NCBI GenBank assembly: GCA_029204225.1
Contig: CM055113.1
Span: 22,968,427-23,010,404, forward strand
Length of the DNA: 41,978 nucleotides
Source of the DNA: Diphasiastrum complanatum
Lineage: Eukaryota > Streptophyta > Lycopodiopsida > Lycopodiales > Lycopodiaceae
Direction of reading: 5' to 3'
Made by a program: the position numbers and the translations under genes. Below are positions 29,230-38,002 of the stretch, one piece after another. Numbering within the stretch: the stretch's first letter is position 1; each line of letters begins with the position of its first letter. The notes under the pieces were generated by a model. The model saw only the letters and a program-made list of their open reading frames with translations. It searched no databases and was not told the origin of the DNA.

Positions 29230-29445
29230 CTAAATAATCACTACAGTTAATATTTGCGGGCACTCGTATATTATCTCACCACCATCGTCTACACCTGTCA
29301 GGATATCTGAGTAATAAGTTGTTCTTGGTACGTTTCGATCTGCCACATCCTCCACAATCGTTAAGATATCTGAGTTGTATGCTAATCTTGATATATTGTT
29401 ATGAGCCACATCTTCCACATTAGTGAGAACATCCGAATTATACAA
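29230..29445 (-). repeat. Three coding 63-bp tandem repeats
   Basis: The minus-strand frame encodes three successive 21-residue units: YNSDVLTNVEDVAHNNISRL, YNSDILTIVEDVADRNVPRT and YYSDILTGVDDGGEIIYECP. The consensus is Y-x-SD-I/V-LT-x-V-E/D-D. An additional partial unit, VGVDDVGAIFESRKNRRR, follows in another frame at about 29165-29230. The frame lies upstream of the MASHAS exon on the same strand. The repeat keeps phase, which suggests it was once translated. Confidence 0.6.
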
Positions 29446-29529
29446 ATTTAATGATGTGCAGAACTAGTAGAATTTGGTACATTTTTTAGTAGTTTTTCTA
29501 TATTTGATATATTTTTCATTATCTAGGAT

Positions 29530-30270
29530 TTTTTTTTTGTTGGAGACCCATCATAAATTTTTATTTTCTGATGGCCGCCATAGCGGGTGGAGAACTAGTA
29601 CAATTTTTTTTTATTAGAATTATTTTTTATTTTTTTCTGATGGGCCACGGCAAATGGAAACTTTCTTTTTGTTTTTTTTTTCTTATGGGTGCCCACCTGT
29701 CGTGGCGAGACCTATGAAAATTTTATTTTATTTTTCTCCACCCGTGGATGTCCACCTGTCGGGTGGGGAGGAGAGACCTTTTTTTTTTTTGTGTGATCCC
29801 CATCGTGGCAGGTAGGAGAATTTTTTTTTATTTGAACATTTGTATTAGTTTTAATAAAAAATTATTTTTTCTTGAAAGGAGATGTGATTGATGACATGCT
29901 TACACGTGGCACGATCCCATTAGCTCATTATCAAACACCATGTTTGAAAGGCATGGGAAAGTATATATAGACGTCATCTCACAAACATTTGATAGGATTT
30001 GTCTACCCATTCTCACTAAGACATGTGGAGGATGACTTTGGGAGCAATGGTCTCCACATACTGAGACAAGTGGATGCCCATTTACATCTATATCTATATA
30101 GTTATGTATATTCTTGTGAATAAGTCTCCACCTACCGCTGTGGGTTGAGAACTACTTCTTGTAAATGGGTTTCCACGCCGAAAACAGCTAAAACAAAAAC
30201 TCTTTTTTTTTATTGTGTGTTTTTTTATAATGATGGGTGGTCTCCGCGGCGACCCATCAGTTACTGTCCA
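29530..30270. repeat. T-rich degenerate minisatellite with GGTGG/CCACC words
   Basis: Homopolymer T runs of 8-12 bases alternate with short GC-rich blocks: GATGGCCGCCATAGCGGGTG (29570), GGGCCACGGCAAATGG (29643), GGGTGCCCACCTGTCGTGGC (29686), GGATGTCCACCTGTCGGGTG (29746), CCCCATCGTGGCAGG (29797) and GATGGGTGGTCTCCGCGGCG (30232). Spacing is about 60-75 bp in the first part. The blocks are partly self-complementary. I see no gene. Confidence 0.55.
29903..29976 (+). promoter_or_regulatory. Candidate plant promoter: G-box and TATA
   Basis: CACGTGGC (29903-29910) is an ABRE/G-box-type element. TATATATAG follows at 29962-29970, and GACGTCA directly after it. The spacing suits a pol II promoter. It may belong to an LTR; no intact gene follows. 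Confidence 0.4.
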
Positions 30271-30297
30271 TTGACTATCTACCCCCTGAATTTAGAG

Positions 30298-30442
<145 letters not shown>

Positions 30443-30569
30443 AGGCTGACACCATAATCATCGGGACCTTCCCTATCTCAAAAGTTCCAGAATCTTCGGG
30501 ACCTTCACAACCATGAATGTTCGAGAGATAACACGAGCAATGGATAGAGAGAGAGAGAGAGAGAGAGGT

Positions 30570-31244
30570 TCTTTGCTTTGAATAATACTAGATAAGAGAG
30601 CATAATTTGTTTCATACCTTTCAGGTTGTGTCTTCTCTCTTGTTGATCTTCGTAGCTCTCCTTGGCTAGATGATCCTGGAAAGTCATCCATGTCGCGGCT
30701 CTCCAACAATCTCTCAAACCACTTAGGGAGCTTCCTATCAGGTGATTGGCTTCTTGGTGAAAATGTATCTCATGGTACATCTTTCTCCTTGTGTTTGTCA
30801 CCTGCAACTTCAATCCTTCTTGCACCAGAAGGTTTATCTTTGCCTCTCCAACCTGTCTCTTGAGGTTGAGTAGTAGTATCTTGAGATGTATTCTCGTGTC
30901 CATCACTAGGAAAGTCAATAAATGGATCATCATCAGGAGGTATCCTCACTATACCATCATTCCCACTGGATGTGTCTGTCTTCTCAGCATCCTCGTCTTC
31001 ATACATCTTAGATTCATCAAAGATAACATCATGGATGACATGTATTTTGTTCTCCACTGGATCAAAACATCTATAGCCCTCCACGCGATCATCATATCCT
31101 AGGAATATACACTTGATAGCTTTCACATCAAGCTTACATCTCTCTTCCTTAGGAATGTGTACAAAGGCTTTACATCCAAAGATTCGCAAGTGGTTTACCT
31201 TTGGCTTCTTCTTCGTGAATGCCTCCTCAAGTGTTATCTGATGT
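30570..31244 (-). pseudogene. Copia integrase C-terminal fragment
   Basis: Minus strand, from about 31240: TLEEAFTKKKPKVNHLRIFG, then CKAFVHIPKEERCKLDVKAI, CIFLGYDDRVEGYRC and VIHDVIFDESKM. An acidic linker follows, and in another frame GELRRSTREKTQPERY. These are the features between the integrase core and RT of a copia pol. It starts exactly where the preceding (+) Copia-3 integrase is interrupted at 37017 and so appears to be its missing continuation in reverse orientation. The RT that should follow is absent; the fragment runs into the (GA)n region. A frame change lies near 30770. Confidence 0.88.
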
Positions 31245-31358
31245 TATTGTTTTTCATAAAGATCTATTTTCTATCTTGGAAGGGGCTGAGAGCACATTGT
31301 CTCTATTTGCATCAAAAGTTCATTCTATGGAGAAAAGCCACCTTGATGGGGTCGAGGT

Positions 31359-31964
31359 TTGAGGAGGAGTATCCTCAACATGCATATGGCAAGAAGATCT
31401 TCATTGTACAAGGCCGAGTCCTTGTGGATCTTATTTCATGGAAAAGAAAGGATAAGTGAAGGTGGTATTAATTGTATTCTACTCACCTATGGTTCTCTTT
31501 CTTTGATTGATGATGTATCTTGCTTAGTTGAGATTTGCTTATCTCAAAGATCAAGTAAGACTACTCTAGTTTTGAATGAAGTCTTTAGTTTGGAATTAAT
31601 TCTTGTCATTTGTGACTTGATTATGTTTCCAAAACATCTAAAAAGCAAGATATTGTATCATCATTTGTATGCTCTTAAATTGAGTAAGAGCAAGTATGAG
31701 TTTAGTACTCATAGTTTGAAAAAATGAGTTTTTTCATGCTTTGAGACATATTGTGAACTTCTTTTGAGAGTAAGTGAAATACATACATCCTTAGGAAAGT
31801 ATTTAGCCTCAATTTGATCAAGTTAGAGTATGGTTTCAAGATTAGATCCATTTTGGATAGAGTTCATAGTGTTTGGACTAATGAAGCTAGTGTGCTTAAT
31901 CTTGAATATTGCTCAAGGTATAATTTTGATCTATATGATCTTTGTGGTCATTATGAGGCTTGGA
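31359..31964 (+). pseudogene. Unrecognised conserved ORF, copy in element B
   Basis: It is open from MRRSILNMHMARRSSLYKAE to SKYEFSTHSLKK (31727), where AAA-TGA replaces the Lys-Gly codons of element A. It continues after a ~20-bp deletion as LIKLEYGFKIRSILDRVHSV and DLCGHYEAW, until the solo LTR at 31965. The rest (QPTSSMWTL-like sequence) resumes at 33071. It shares the first LNEVFSL motif with copy A; the second has been lost to the deletion near 31780. The shared frame across two copies supports a real protein in the ancestor. Confidence 0.5.
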
Positions 31965-32492
31965 TTTTACAAGTAGAGGTGAGGAAGTCCTCCAAATCCA
32001 AGGTACAGCCTCCAAATGTCCTCCAAGCAACCTGCAAGCTTCAAGATGCTCCCGAACTCCAAGCTAGGATGCCTCCACCTGCAAGTAAGGATCTGCAAGC
32101 CTCCAAGGATCTCTCCTCCACCTGTGTCCCTACTCTTTAAACAGAAAGATAGATAACAAGCTGGCCTCAAGTATTCACCACCCAACCATAGCTAGATCCA
32201 AGCTCCAAGCAAGACCTATCTAGCACCCCCTTGCTAATCATAAACAAATCACAAGCATACCACAACACTCCATAGCATACTCAAGATCCAAACCCTACTT
32301 ATGTCCCATACCATAAGCAAGATCCAAACCTCTAGCATACTACCACAAGAAAGCACTCTACACACTAGTAGCAACATCAGAGCATAAACAAAGCAAACAA
32401 GAGAGATCTCCCCCTCCCAATGGGCGCTTTACTACCCTCATATAGATGGCCCATGAACCCCTCCAATGCACTATGGAGTTCCATGCACATCC

Positions 32493-32531
<39 letters not shown>

Positions 32532-33065
32532 CCTAGGGGAGTTAAAGAATCTCCAAGAGCCTCCATAGGCTTATGGAATGTCAAGAGACTCCTTCCATAA
32601 CCTATGACTCTTTGAATGCCTTTCTTGTGGGAGTTGGGAACTCAATGGACACTTTAGAAGGGCGCCCTCCTACTAGGTCCCATTGCCCAAGTTGTACAAG
32701 TATACTTTGGTCCTAGACCAATAAAGTGATATGGTTCAAGGTTGAGGCCCAAGGTTTAGAAAAATAGTCCTCCAATGACTTTCTAATACCTCTCTAGGTT
32801 CCATACCTCCATCCAAGGCATAGACACCTACCTGCCCTTAACCAAGGACACTAGTACCTTAATCTAAGACACCTACCCTTAATACTAAGGGTACCCCTTA
32901 TCCAAGGGTCACGTGACTCCATACCTCCAACTAAGGTATAGTCACTTGCATGACCTTATCCAAGGGCACATACCCTTAATCCTAAGGGTATCTTGCCATT
33001 TAGCCCCCAACACTAAATGGACTATTAGGGGTCTGAAGTACTGCTAGTTACATAGGTATATAACA
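31965..33065 (-). repeat. Solo LTR (1101 bp) with target duplication TTGGA
   Basis: Inserted between 31960-31964 and 33066-33070 (both TTGGA). Element A has a single TTGGA at the corresponding point, proving the insertion. On the minus strand it starts TGTTATATACC and ends TTGTAAAA (not the usual CA). It contains a (GA)n run (32495-32529), a TATA-like CATCTATATGAGG on the minus strand (about 32440) and short inverted words such as TACCCTTA/TAAGGGTA at 32870-33000. No internal coding region is present, so recombination between LTRs probably removed it. Confidence 0.75.
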
Positions 33066-33395
33066 TTGGAGGTCTCGGATTTTTCAGTTTTTGTTGCAAC
33101 CAACTTCATCCATGTGGACTTTGCAAACCCAAGATCAACATCGGGCATGGAGGAGGCACATTAGCATACTAGCAGATTGGTGAAATATTTTTCAAAGACA
33201 TTTGGAAAAGGTTTCTGTCAAAGAGATCTTATCATGGTTATGATAAGGGTGCTGCTATGATGGATTCTTTGATTATCTTCAATTCAAATTCAAAGCAAAG
33301 AATCCACACACAAAGAGTTTCTTCATCAAAAATTGGACCAACCTTGGAAGATTTCAAGTTCAAGTGATCAAGCCAAGTTGATAACTTTTTAGGAG

Positions 33396-34030
33396 TGTGA
33401 AGAATAAAAAGTCATCCAGCTTGTCTAGAGGGGTTGATGAGGAAAATCATCTTGCTTGTGCATTTACAATTTGTAAATATCATTCTCTAGCATGTTCAAA
33501 CTTGAGCTACATCACATGCACAATGTCTAGATGGTCATATTTGGACTATATTCACTTTGTTCCATTGTATATATCAAAGGTATGTGAACTGAGCACATGA
33601 CCTTGTAGATTAGGGCGAGTTTGAGTTAGTTAGATCTAGATTTGTAGACATGCATAAAAGTAGATGACATGCAAAGTCAGTTAGAGTGCATGCATGCAAC
33701 ATGCAATCAGTGCATGCAATATGCAAGTCAGCATACATGTTCTACACATGTCCAATTAGTTAAAATTAAAGTAGAATCAATGTGCTACTATAATGTGGGT
33801 CCTATCAGTAGATAAAGATCAGTTGGCCTCGCCACGAGGCGAGTCGACGGGACACGCATCCTGTCAACAGCAACCTAGGTCATGCATGGGTTACTTGAGT
33901 GAAGAACTATATGTACAGTGTCTTTTCATTTTGAGAAATACAGTTGCTATGTGAGCTTGCTGTGGAGAGTGTTTTCTGTCTATGTTACTGTGTAGCATGA
34001 TCTGTGTTCCTGTTTGAAGCAAATTCTAAG
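33396..34030 (+). repeat. LTR shared by element B (3') and Copia-3 (5')
   Basis: It starts TGTGAAGAAT after the PPT and ends just before a degenerate PBS (34032). It contains CATGCA words in a cluster (33653-33715), then CTATATGTACAGTGTC (33908), the probable TATA region, which also occurs in the Element-4 LTR at 37863. The first ~200 bp match 23761-23959, and 33403-33763 match the inverted fragment ending at 37418. Confidence 0.8.
33653..33715. promoter_or_regulatory. Cluster of CATGCA (RY) words
   Basis: About six CATGCA words in 63 bases, including overlapping GCATGCATGC. CATGCA is the RY element known to be bound by plant B3 factors such as ABI3/FUS3. A role here is inference. The inverted fragment at 37090-37180 has the same cluster. 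Confidence 0.5.
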
Positions 34031-34031
34031 T

Positions 34032-34043
34032 TGGTATTAGAGT
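34032..34043 (+). promoter_or_regulatory. Copia-3 primer-binding site, degenerate
   Basis: TGGTATTAGAGT differs from TGGTATCAGAGC at two bases (both C-to-T), directly inside the LTR. Confidence 0.7.
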
Positions 34044-35361
34044 CGTCTAGGGAGTGGTCACAATACAGTGTCGTCGTTGAAGAGAGCTTCGAGAGAAGAG
34101 CAATCTTTGAGAGTTCGGGGTTTACGGCGGGTTGTAGACAAAAAGTGAAGCATTGGTGCATAGATTTTGGCACACAGAAGCCTGCTAAGCTTGAGATTGT
34201 GTGAGGATTCGGAGACAAGAGTTGTCAGTTGAATCAGAACCTTAGCCAAATAGAATTTTGAGATTCCAAAGGGAGGCTACTTTGCGTTTGCAGTCGATGT
34301 GCATTCAAACGGACACCGTTTTGAGAACGGTTTGAAGCATCAGACTCCTAGCAGTAGGGCGACCTCAGAGGAAGAGGATTGGCCTGTCAGAGAACTGTGA
34401 ACAGGAAGCCAAGATTAGTTTTTTGAGAAAAACTCTGGTTTGGGGTTTGGAAGCATAAAATCGCAGTTATCTCTTTGTTCTAAATGGTTTTTGGTGCTGT
34501 AAAAGCTTGTAGGAGGGTGCCCTGGAGAGATTAATCAGTAGGCAAACGGATGTGGATAGCCACAGGTAGTGTAGAGCATTGGATCAGATCCAATGAGGGT
34601 GTAAAAGTCCTCATCCCCATAGCTTGTGAAGAAGAAGGAGAGAGGAGCCCGTGGGCTGTCGTGCGCGGCCATTGAGGCCTAACTGATAGTGGTCGTAAGG
34701 GGATTGCACTTGGAGGAGCCTTGTTTAGTGCATAGACCTTTGATAGCCACAAGATTGAATCTTGTTGAAATCTACGGTGGAAGATGCAAGCACCAGGGCC
34801 ATCGGATTGACAAGAGCCATTGGATTTGCTGAGTTTCCACTTGAACTTCAATGGAAGGGGACTGAAGTGTAAACCACCATTCAATTTCATTAAAAATTTT
34901 CACTCTGAAGTTGGTGCTGGGTCCCTTCACTAGTGAAGTTTGAAGTTTCTTCACTCTAAAAAAATAGTTCAACAACTTAAAAAACCCTTATTTTTACCTC
35001 ATTTATCCATTTTGACTCAAACAAAGGGCTACGGACTCCAAACGAAGGGCACCCATACTGTACCTGCAAGTACGGTATCGCAAAATAGAGTGATTGCAGC
35101 GGAGAAAGTGTTTGGAGTGTGCCAAAAGTGATTTCACCATTCCATTGGGGACATAGTTGGGAGTTGGCGACAGAGTGCATTTCAGAAGGCGATGCCGATT
35201 TGGCTTTAAATTTGGTTGAAAAGCAACGGGTGGCCTGGTAAGAGAAAAAGTGCGGGTCATTATGTTTTACTTCTGACATCACAGTTGGCCTCAGCATACT
35301 ACTTTTAGCCTATGGTTGAAGGTTCAAACAGTTTTGCGATGTTTACATAGGAGAGTCCATT
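34044..35361 (+). other. Copia-3 long untranslated leader
   Basis: About 1.3 kb, G-rich on the plus strand, with no conserved protein. It shares phrases in the same order with the Element-4 leader, for example GGATGTGGATAGCCAC versus GGCTGTGGGAAGCCAT and TCATTAAAAATTTTCA versus TCATTAAAAATCTTCA. Confidence 0.6.
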
Positions 35362-35870
35362 TTGAGTGAAAGTAACAAATTGGACGGGATTTCCAACTAT
35401 GCGGTGTGGAAATTCAAAATGAAAAACATACTGATGGAGAAGGATGTGTGGGATGTCGTCATAGGTTATGAGAGAAGACCTCCAAATGAAGTGGACATCA
35501 AAGTGTTCAATAAGAAGGTGAGAAAAGCTTTGACCTTCATTAACTTGTCAGTGAAAGTTCACATCATTATTTGTGAGTGGAATAGCATCAAGAGAAAGAT
35601 TGCCAACCTTTGACGAACTCATAGGAATCTTGATGCAGAAAGAGCAACGACGAGAAATGGTGAAGGCTAGACATCAAAACACTAACGATCAAGCACTTGC
35701 GACACACCAAAACAAGGCAAGGGCAAGGGCAAGAAGAAGTCTAAGCAGCAATTTGCCAAGACTTATGAGCATGAGGGATCTTCCAGCAAGTCCAAGAAGA
35801 AGGGCAAGTGCTTCCATTGTGGTAAAAAGGGCCATTGGAAGAGTGAATGTCGAAAATGCATGGCATAATC
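35362..35870 (+). pseudogene. Copia-3 Gag with zinc knuckle
   Basis: Starts MSESNKLDGISNYAVWKFKM, the usual copia Gag opening, then DVWDVVIGYERRPPNEVDIK. The middle of Gag is deleted: the frame ends near 35613 and continues in another phase with LPTFDELIGILMQKEQRREM (35573 onward). The zinc knuckle CFHCGKKGHWKSEC (CX2CX4HX4C) is at 35809-35850, in a third phase, and stops at KCMA. The overall length is about half that of a normal copia Gag. Confidence 0.85.
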
Positions 35871-35949
35871 AGGCAAGAGGAAACCAAAGAAAGCAAGTAA
35901 TCTTGTCAATGAGGGTGAGATTGAAGACTCTAGCATCTTCATATCAGCA

Positions 35950-36411
35950 TTGTCATCTAATCAAGATGATCAAGTGTGGTATATTGAATTTGGAGCCACA
36001 AGACACATGATAGGTAACAAGGATTGGTTCAGTAGCTTGAAAATGTTGGATAATGGAACGTTCGTTTCACAAGCAAATGGTGATGTGTGCAAGATCAAGG
36101 GGATAGGCACCGTTTCAATCCAACTACCTGATATCAAAAGCAAGATGATCAGGGAGGTACTTTACGTACTAAGTTTGAAGAAAAATCTACTTCCTGTTGG
36201 TGTCATTACTGATCAAAAGTTGAAAGTAGAATTTGCCCATGATCGTTGCTTTGTGAAGGATGTGAACCAAAAGTTCAAAGTCATTGCGGATGGTATAAGG
36301 GAGCCCAACACTAAATTGTACAGGTTGAATGCTACAATTAAGGGCAACATGGACTTGTCTCGTCCATTCCATTGCAAACTAAACTGTGGCACAAGAGGCT
36401 TGGTCACTTGA
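35950..36411 (+). pseudogene. Copia-3 protease
   Basis: The frame carries DDQVWYIEFGATRHMIGNKD where the family has YIDSGAT. The catalytic Asp is changed to Glu and the following Ser to Phe, so the protease should be dead. The flap region is recognisable (VSIQLPDIKSKMIREVLYVL, KKNLLPVGVI). It overlaps the next frame by 40 bases at the GAG-preIN boundary. Confidence 0.88.
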
Positions 36412-37017
36412 ACTTAGGAAGCCTCAGTTTGATGAGAAAATTGGAAATGGTGAGAGGATTGCCTACGATAGAAGACCACTTGAAGTCGATGTGTGAATCA
36501 TGTGTGTATGGGAAGCAGCATCGAGAGAAGTTCAATAAAGGTGATGTTGCAAGGGCAAAGAACATCTTGGATTTGATCCACACAGATTTATGCGGGCCTA
36601 TGAGGACTATGTCCTTAGGTAAAGCCTTCTATTTCATGACCTTTATTGATGATATGTCACGTAAGACATGGATTTACTTCTTGAAGAAGAAATCAGATGC
36701 ATTTGACAATTTCAAGAGCTTCAAAGTATTGGTCGAAAATCAGACAAGTAGGAAGATCAAAGTTCTAAGATCAGATAGTGGAGGTGAGTAGAAGTCTAAT
36801 GACTTTAATGATCTTTGTGATCAATGTGGGATCAAAAGACAATTTACACAAGCTCATACTCCTGCTCTCAATGGTGTAGCTGAGCGCAAGAATTGTACGA
36901 TTATGGAAAGTGCCAAATCTATGCTAGCTGAGATTAAACTACCAAAAGATTTTTGGTCAGAAGCATGCAGTACGGCAGTCTATCTTCAAAATAGAAGTCC
37001 TACGATTGCCATAAATA
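36372..37017 (+). pseudogene. Copia-3 integrase, N-terminal and core part
   Basis: GAG-preIN (LWHKRLGHLNLGSLSLM, CESCVYGKQHREKF) is followed by the core: Asp in LIHTDLCGPM, FIDDMSRKTWIYFL, and Asp in LRSDSGGE. A TAG at 36789-36791 interrupts it. The frame then continues with GIKRQFTQAHTPALNGVAER (catalytic Glu) and YLQNRSPTIAIN. So all three acidic residues remain. After IAINIYKTT (37017-37025) the match to integrase stops and inverted LTR sequence begins. Confidence 0.9.
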
Positions 37018-37024
37018 TATACAA

Positions 37025-37418
37025 AACTACATGCATGTGTCCAATGTTGTATTTGCATGCCTTACATGTGACTTCCCTAGATGAATTGGGCATGTGTAAC
37101 ATGTATACTGACTTGCATGTTCAATGCACTGATTGCATGTTGCATGCATGCACTCTAACTGACTTTGCATGTCATCTACTTTTATGCATGTCTACAAATC
37201 TAGATTTACCTAACTCAAACTCGCCCTAATCTACAAGGTCATGTGCTCAATTCACATACCTTTGATGTACACAATGGAACAAAGTGAATATAGTCCAAAT
37301 ATGACCATCTAGACATTGTGCATGTGATGTAGCTCAAGTTTGTACATGCTAGAGAATGATATTTACAAGATGATTTTCCTCGTCAACCCCTATAGACAAG
37401 TTGGATGACTTTTTATTT
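37025..37418 (-). repeat. Inverted fragment of the Copia-3/element B LTR
   Basis: The reverse complement of 37086-37418 matches 33403-33763 closely, including GAGCACATGACCTTGTAGAT and the CATGCA cluster. The innermost ~60 bases (37025-37085) have no partner in the 33396 LTR. It joins the Copia-3 integrase on one side and a (GA)n run on the other. Confidence 0.85.
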
Positions 37419-37632
37419 AGAGAGAGAGAGAGAGAGAGACACCAGAATCTTCAAAACTTTTGCTGCCTCAAAAATTTCAGAATCGTTGGGTCCTTCTTGT
37501 GACCTCGAATGTTCAAGAGAGAGTTAGAAATCAATTTTGATCTGATTCATTAGTATAAGCTCTAAATGTGATGATGTAATTACTGTACAGTTTATTTGGT
37601 TTACTGTATATAGTTATGATCGGGACATGACC
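37419..37632. repeat. Short (GA)n and adjacent shared sequence
   Basis: (GA)10 at 37419-37439, then a segment with TTTCAGAATCGTTGGGTCC and CGAATGTTCAAGAGAG. It matches the sequence beside the long (GA)n at 30478-30530. Nothing else is recognised up to the LTR. Confidence 0.6.
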
Positions 37633-37987
37633 TGTTAGGATATATTGATCAGACACTGATCCCGTAGCCGACTACTTGGGTTAGCCGAGTAGCCACACGG
37701 AGGAAAAAATTAGCCTATACAGTGATTTTGGTTTCGTTATGCTATAATCGAGGGCATGTCTCGGGTTTGTCAATTATTTAGGCCATATTGGGCTTGTTCT
37801 AGTTTGGCAGGTGGTAGGCCAATTTTAGGACACCTGTCCTTCCATGCAATTAGTGGCTTTACTATATGTACAGTGTTTCTTTATAATAGACTACTTTTGT
37901 TGTGCCATCTTTGAGAGCTTGTGAGGAGTGGCTATGATGATTGTGTGATGTGATCTGCATACTGCACTAGATTCTATCAAAATTTCA
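37633..37987 (+). repeat. Element-4 LTR
   Basis: It starts TGTTAGGATATATTG, a familiar copia LTR beginning, and ends ...AAATTTCA just before the PBS. The right half shares CTATATGTACAGTGTTTCTT and the GTGTG-rich R/U5 region with the Copia-3 LTR. No second copy is in the window, so the left boundary is tentative. Confidence 0.6.
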
Positions 37988-37990
37988 ACT

Positions 37991-38002
37991 TGGTATCAGA
38001 GC
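37991..38002 (+). promoter_or_regulatory. Element-4 primer-binding site (tRNA-iMet type)
   Basis: TGGTATCAGAGC, a perfect match to the usual site, three bases inside the LTR. Confidence 0.9.

Larger units (their letters stand above)
31246..33395 (+). mobile_element. Element B: second copy of the RT-less element
   Basis: It begins abruptly (TTATTGTTTTTCATAAAGAT) in the last ~60 codons of the integrase-derived ORF, which here ends LDGVEV and stop at about 31350. It then follows element A closely through the extra ORF and on to the PPT at 33391 and LTR at 33396. A 1.1-kb solo LTR interrupts it at 31965-33065; element A has the empty site. Identity with A outside the insertion looks to be around nine in ten. 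Its 3' LTR is also the 5' LTR of Copia-3. Confidence 0.75.
33396..37017 (+). mobile_element. Copia-3: 5' part of a Ty1/copia element
   Basis: LTR (33396-34030), PBS (34032), leader of 1.3 kb (34044-35361), gag, zinc knuckle, protease and integrase core on the plus strand. It is interrupted at about 37017 within integrase. The expected continuation lies inverted at 31244-30570. The RT is absent here; the RT at 23960-25033 could derive from the same family but this cannot be shown. Leader and LTR resemble Element-4. Confidence 0.85.

Noticed and set aside
33403-37418. A second terminal-inverted-repeat transposon bounded by inverted copies at 33403-33763 and 37086-37418
   Set aside because: The left copy is a complete LTR with PPT and PBS on its sides. 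The right is an LTR fragment joined to a broken integrase, so rearrangement explains the pair better.
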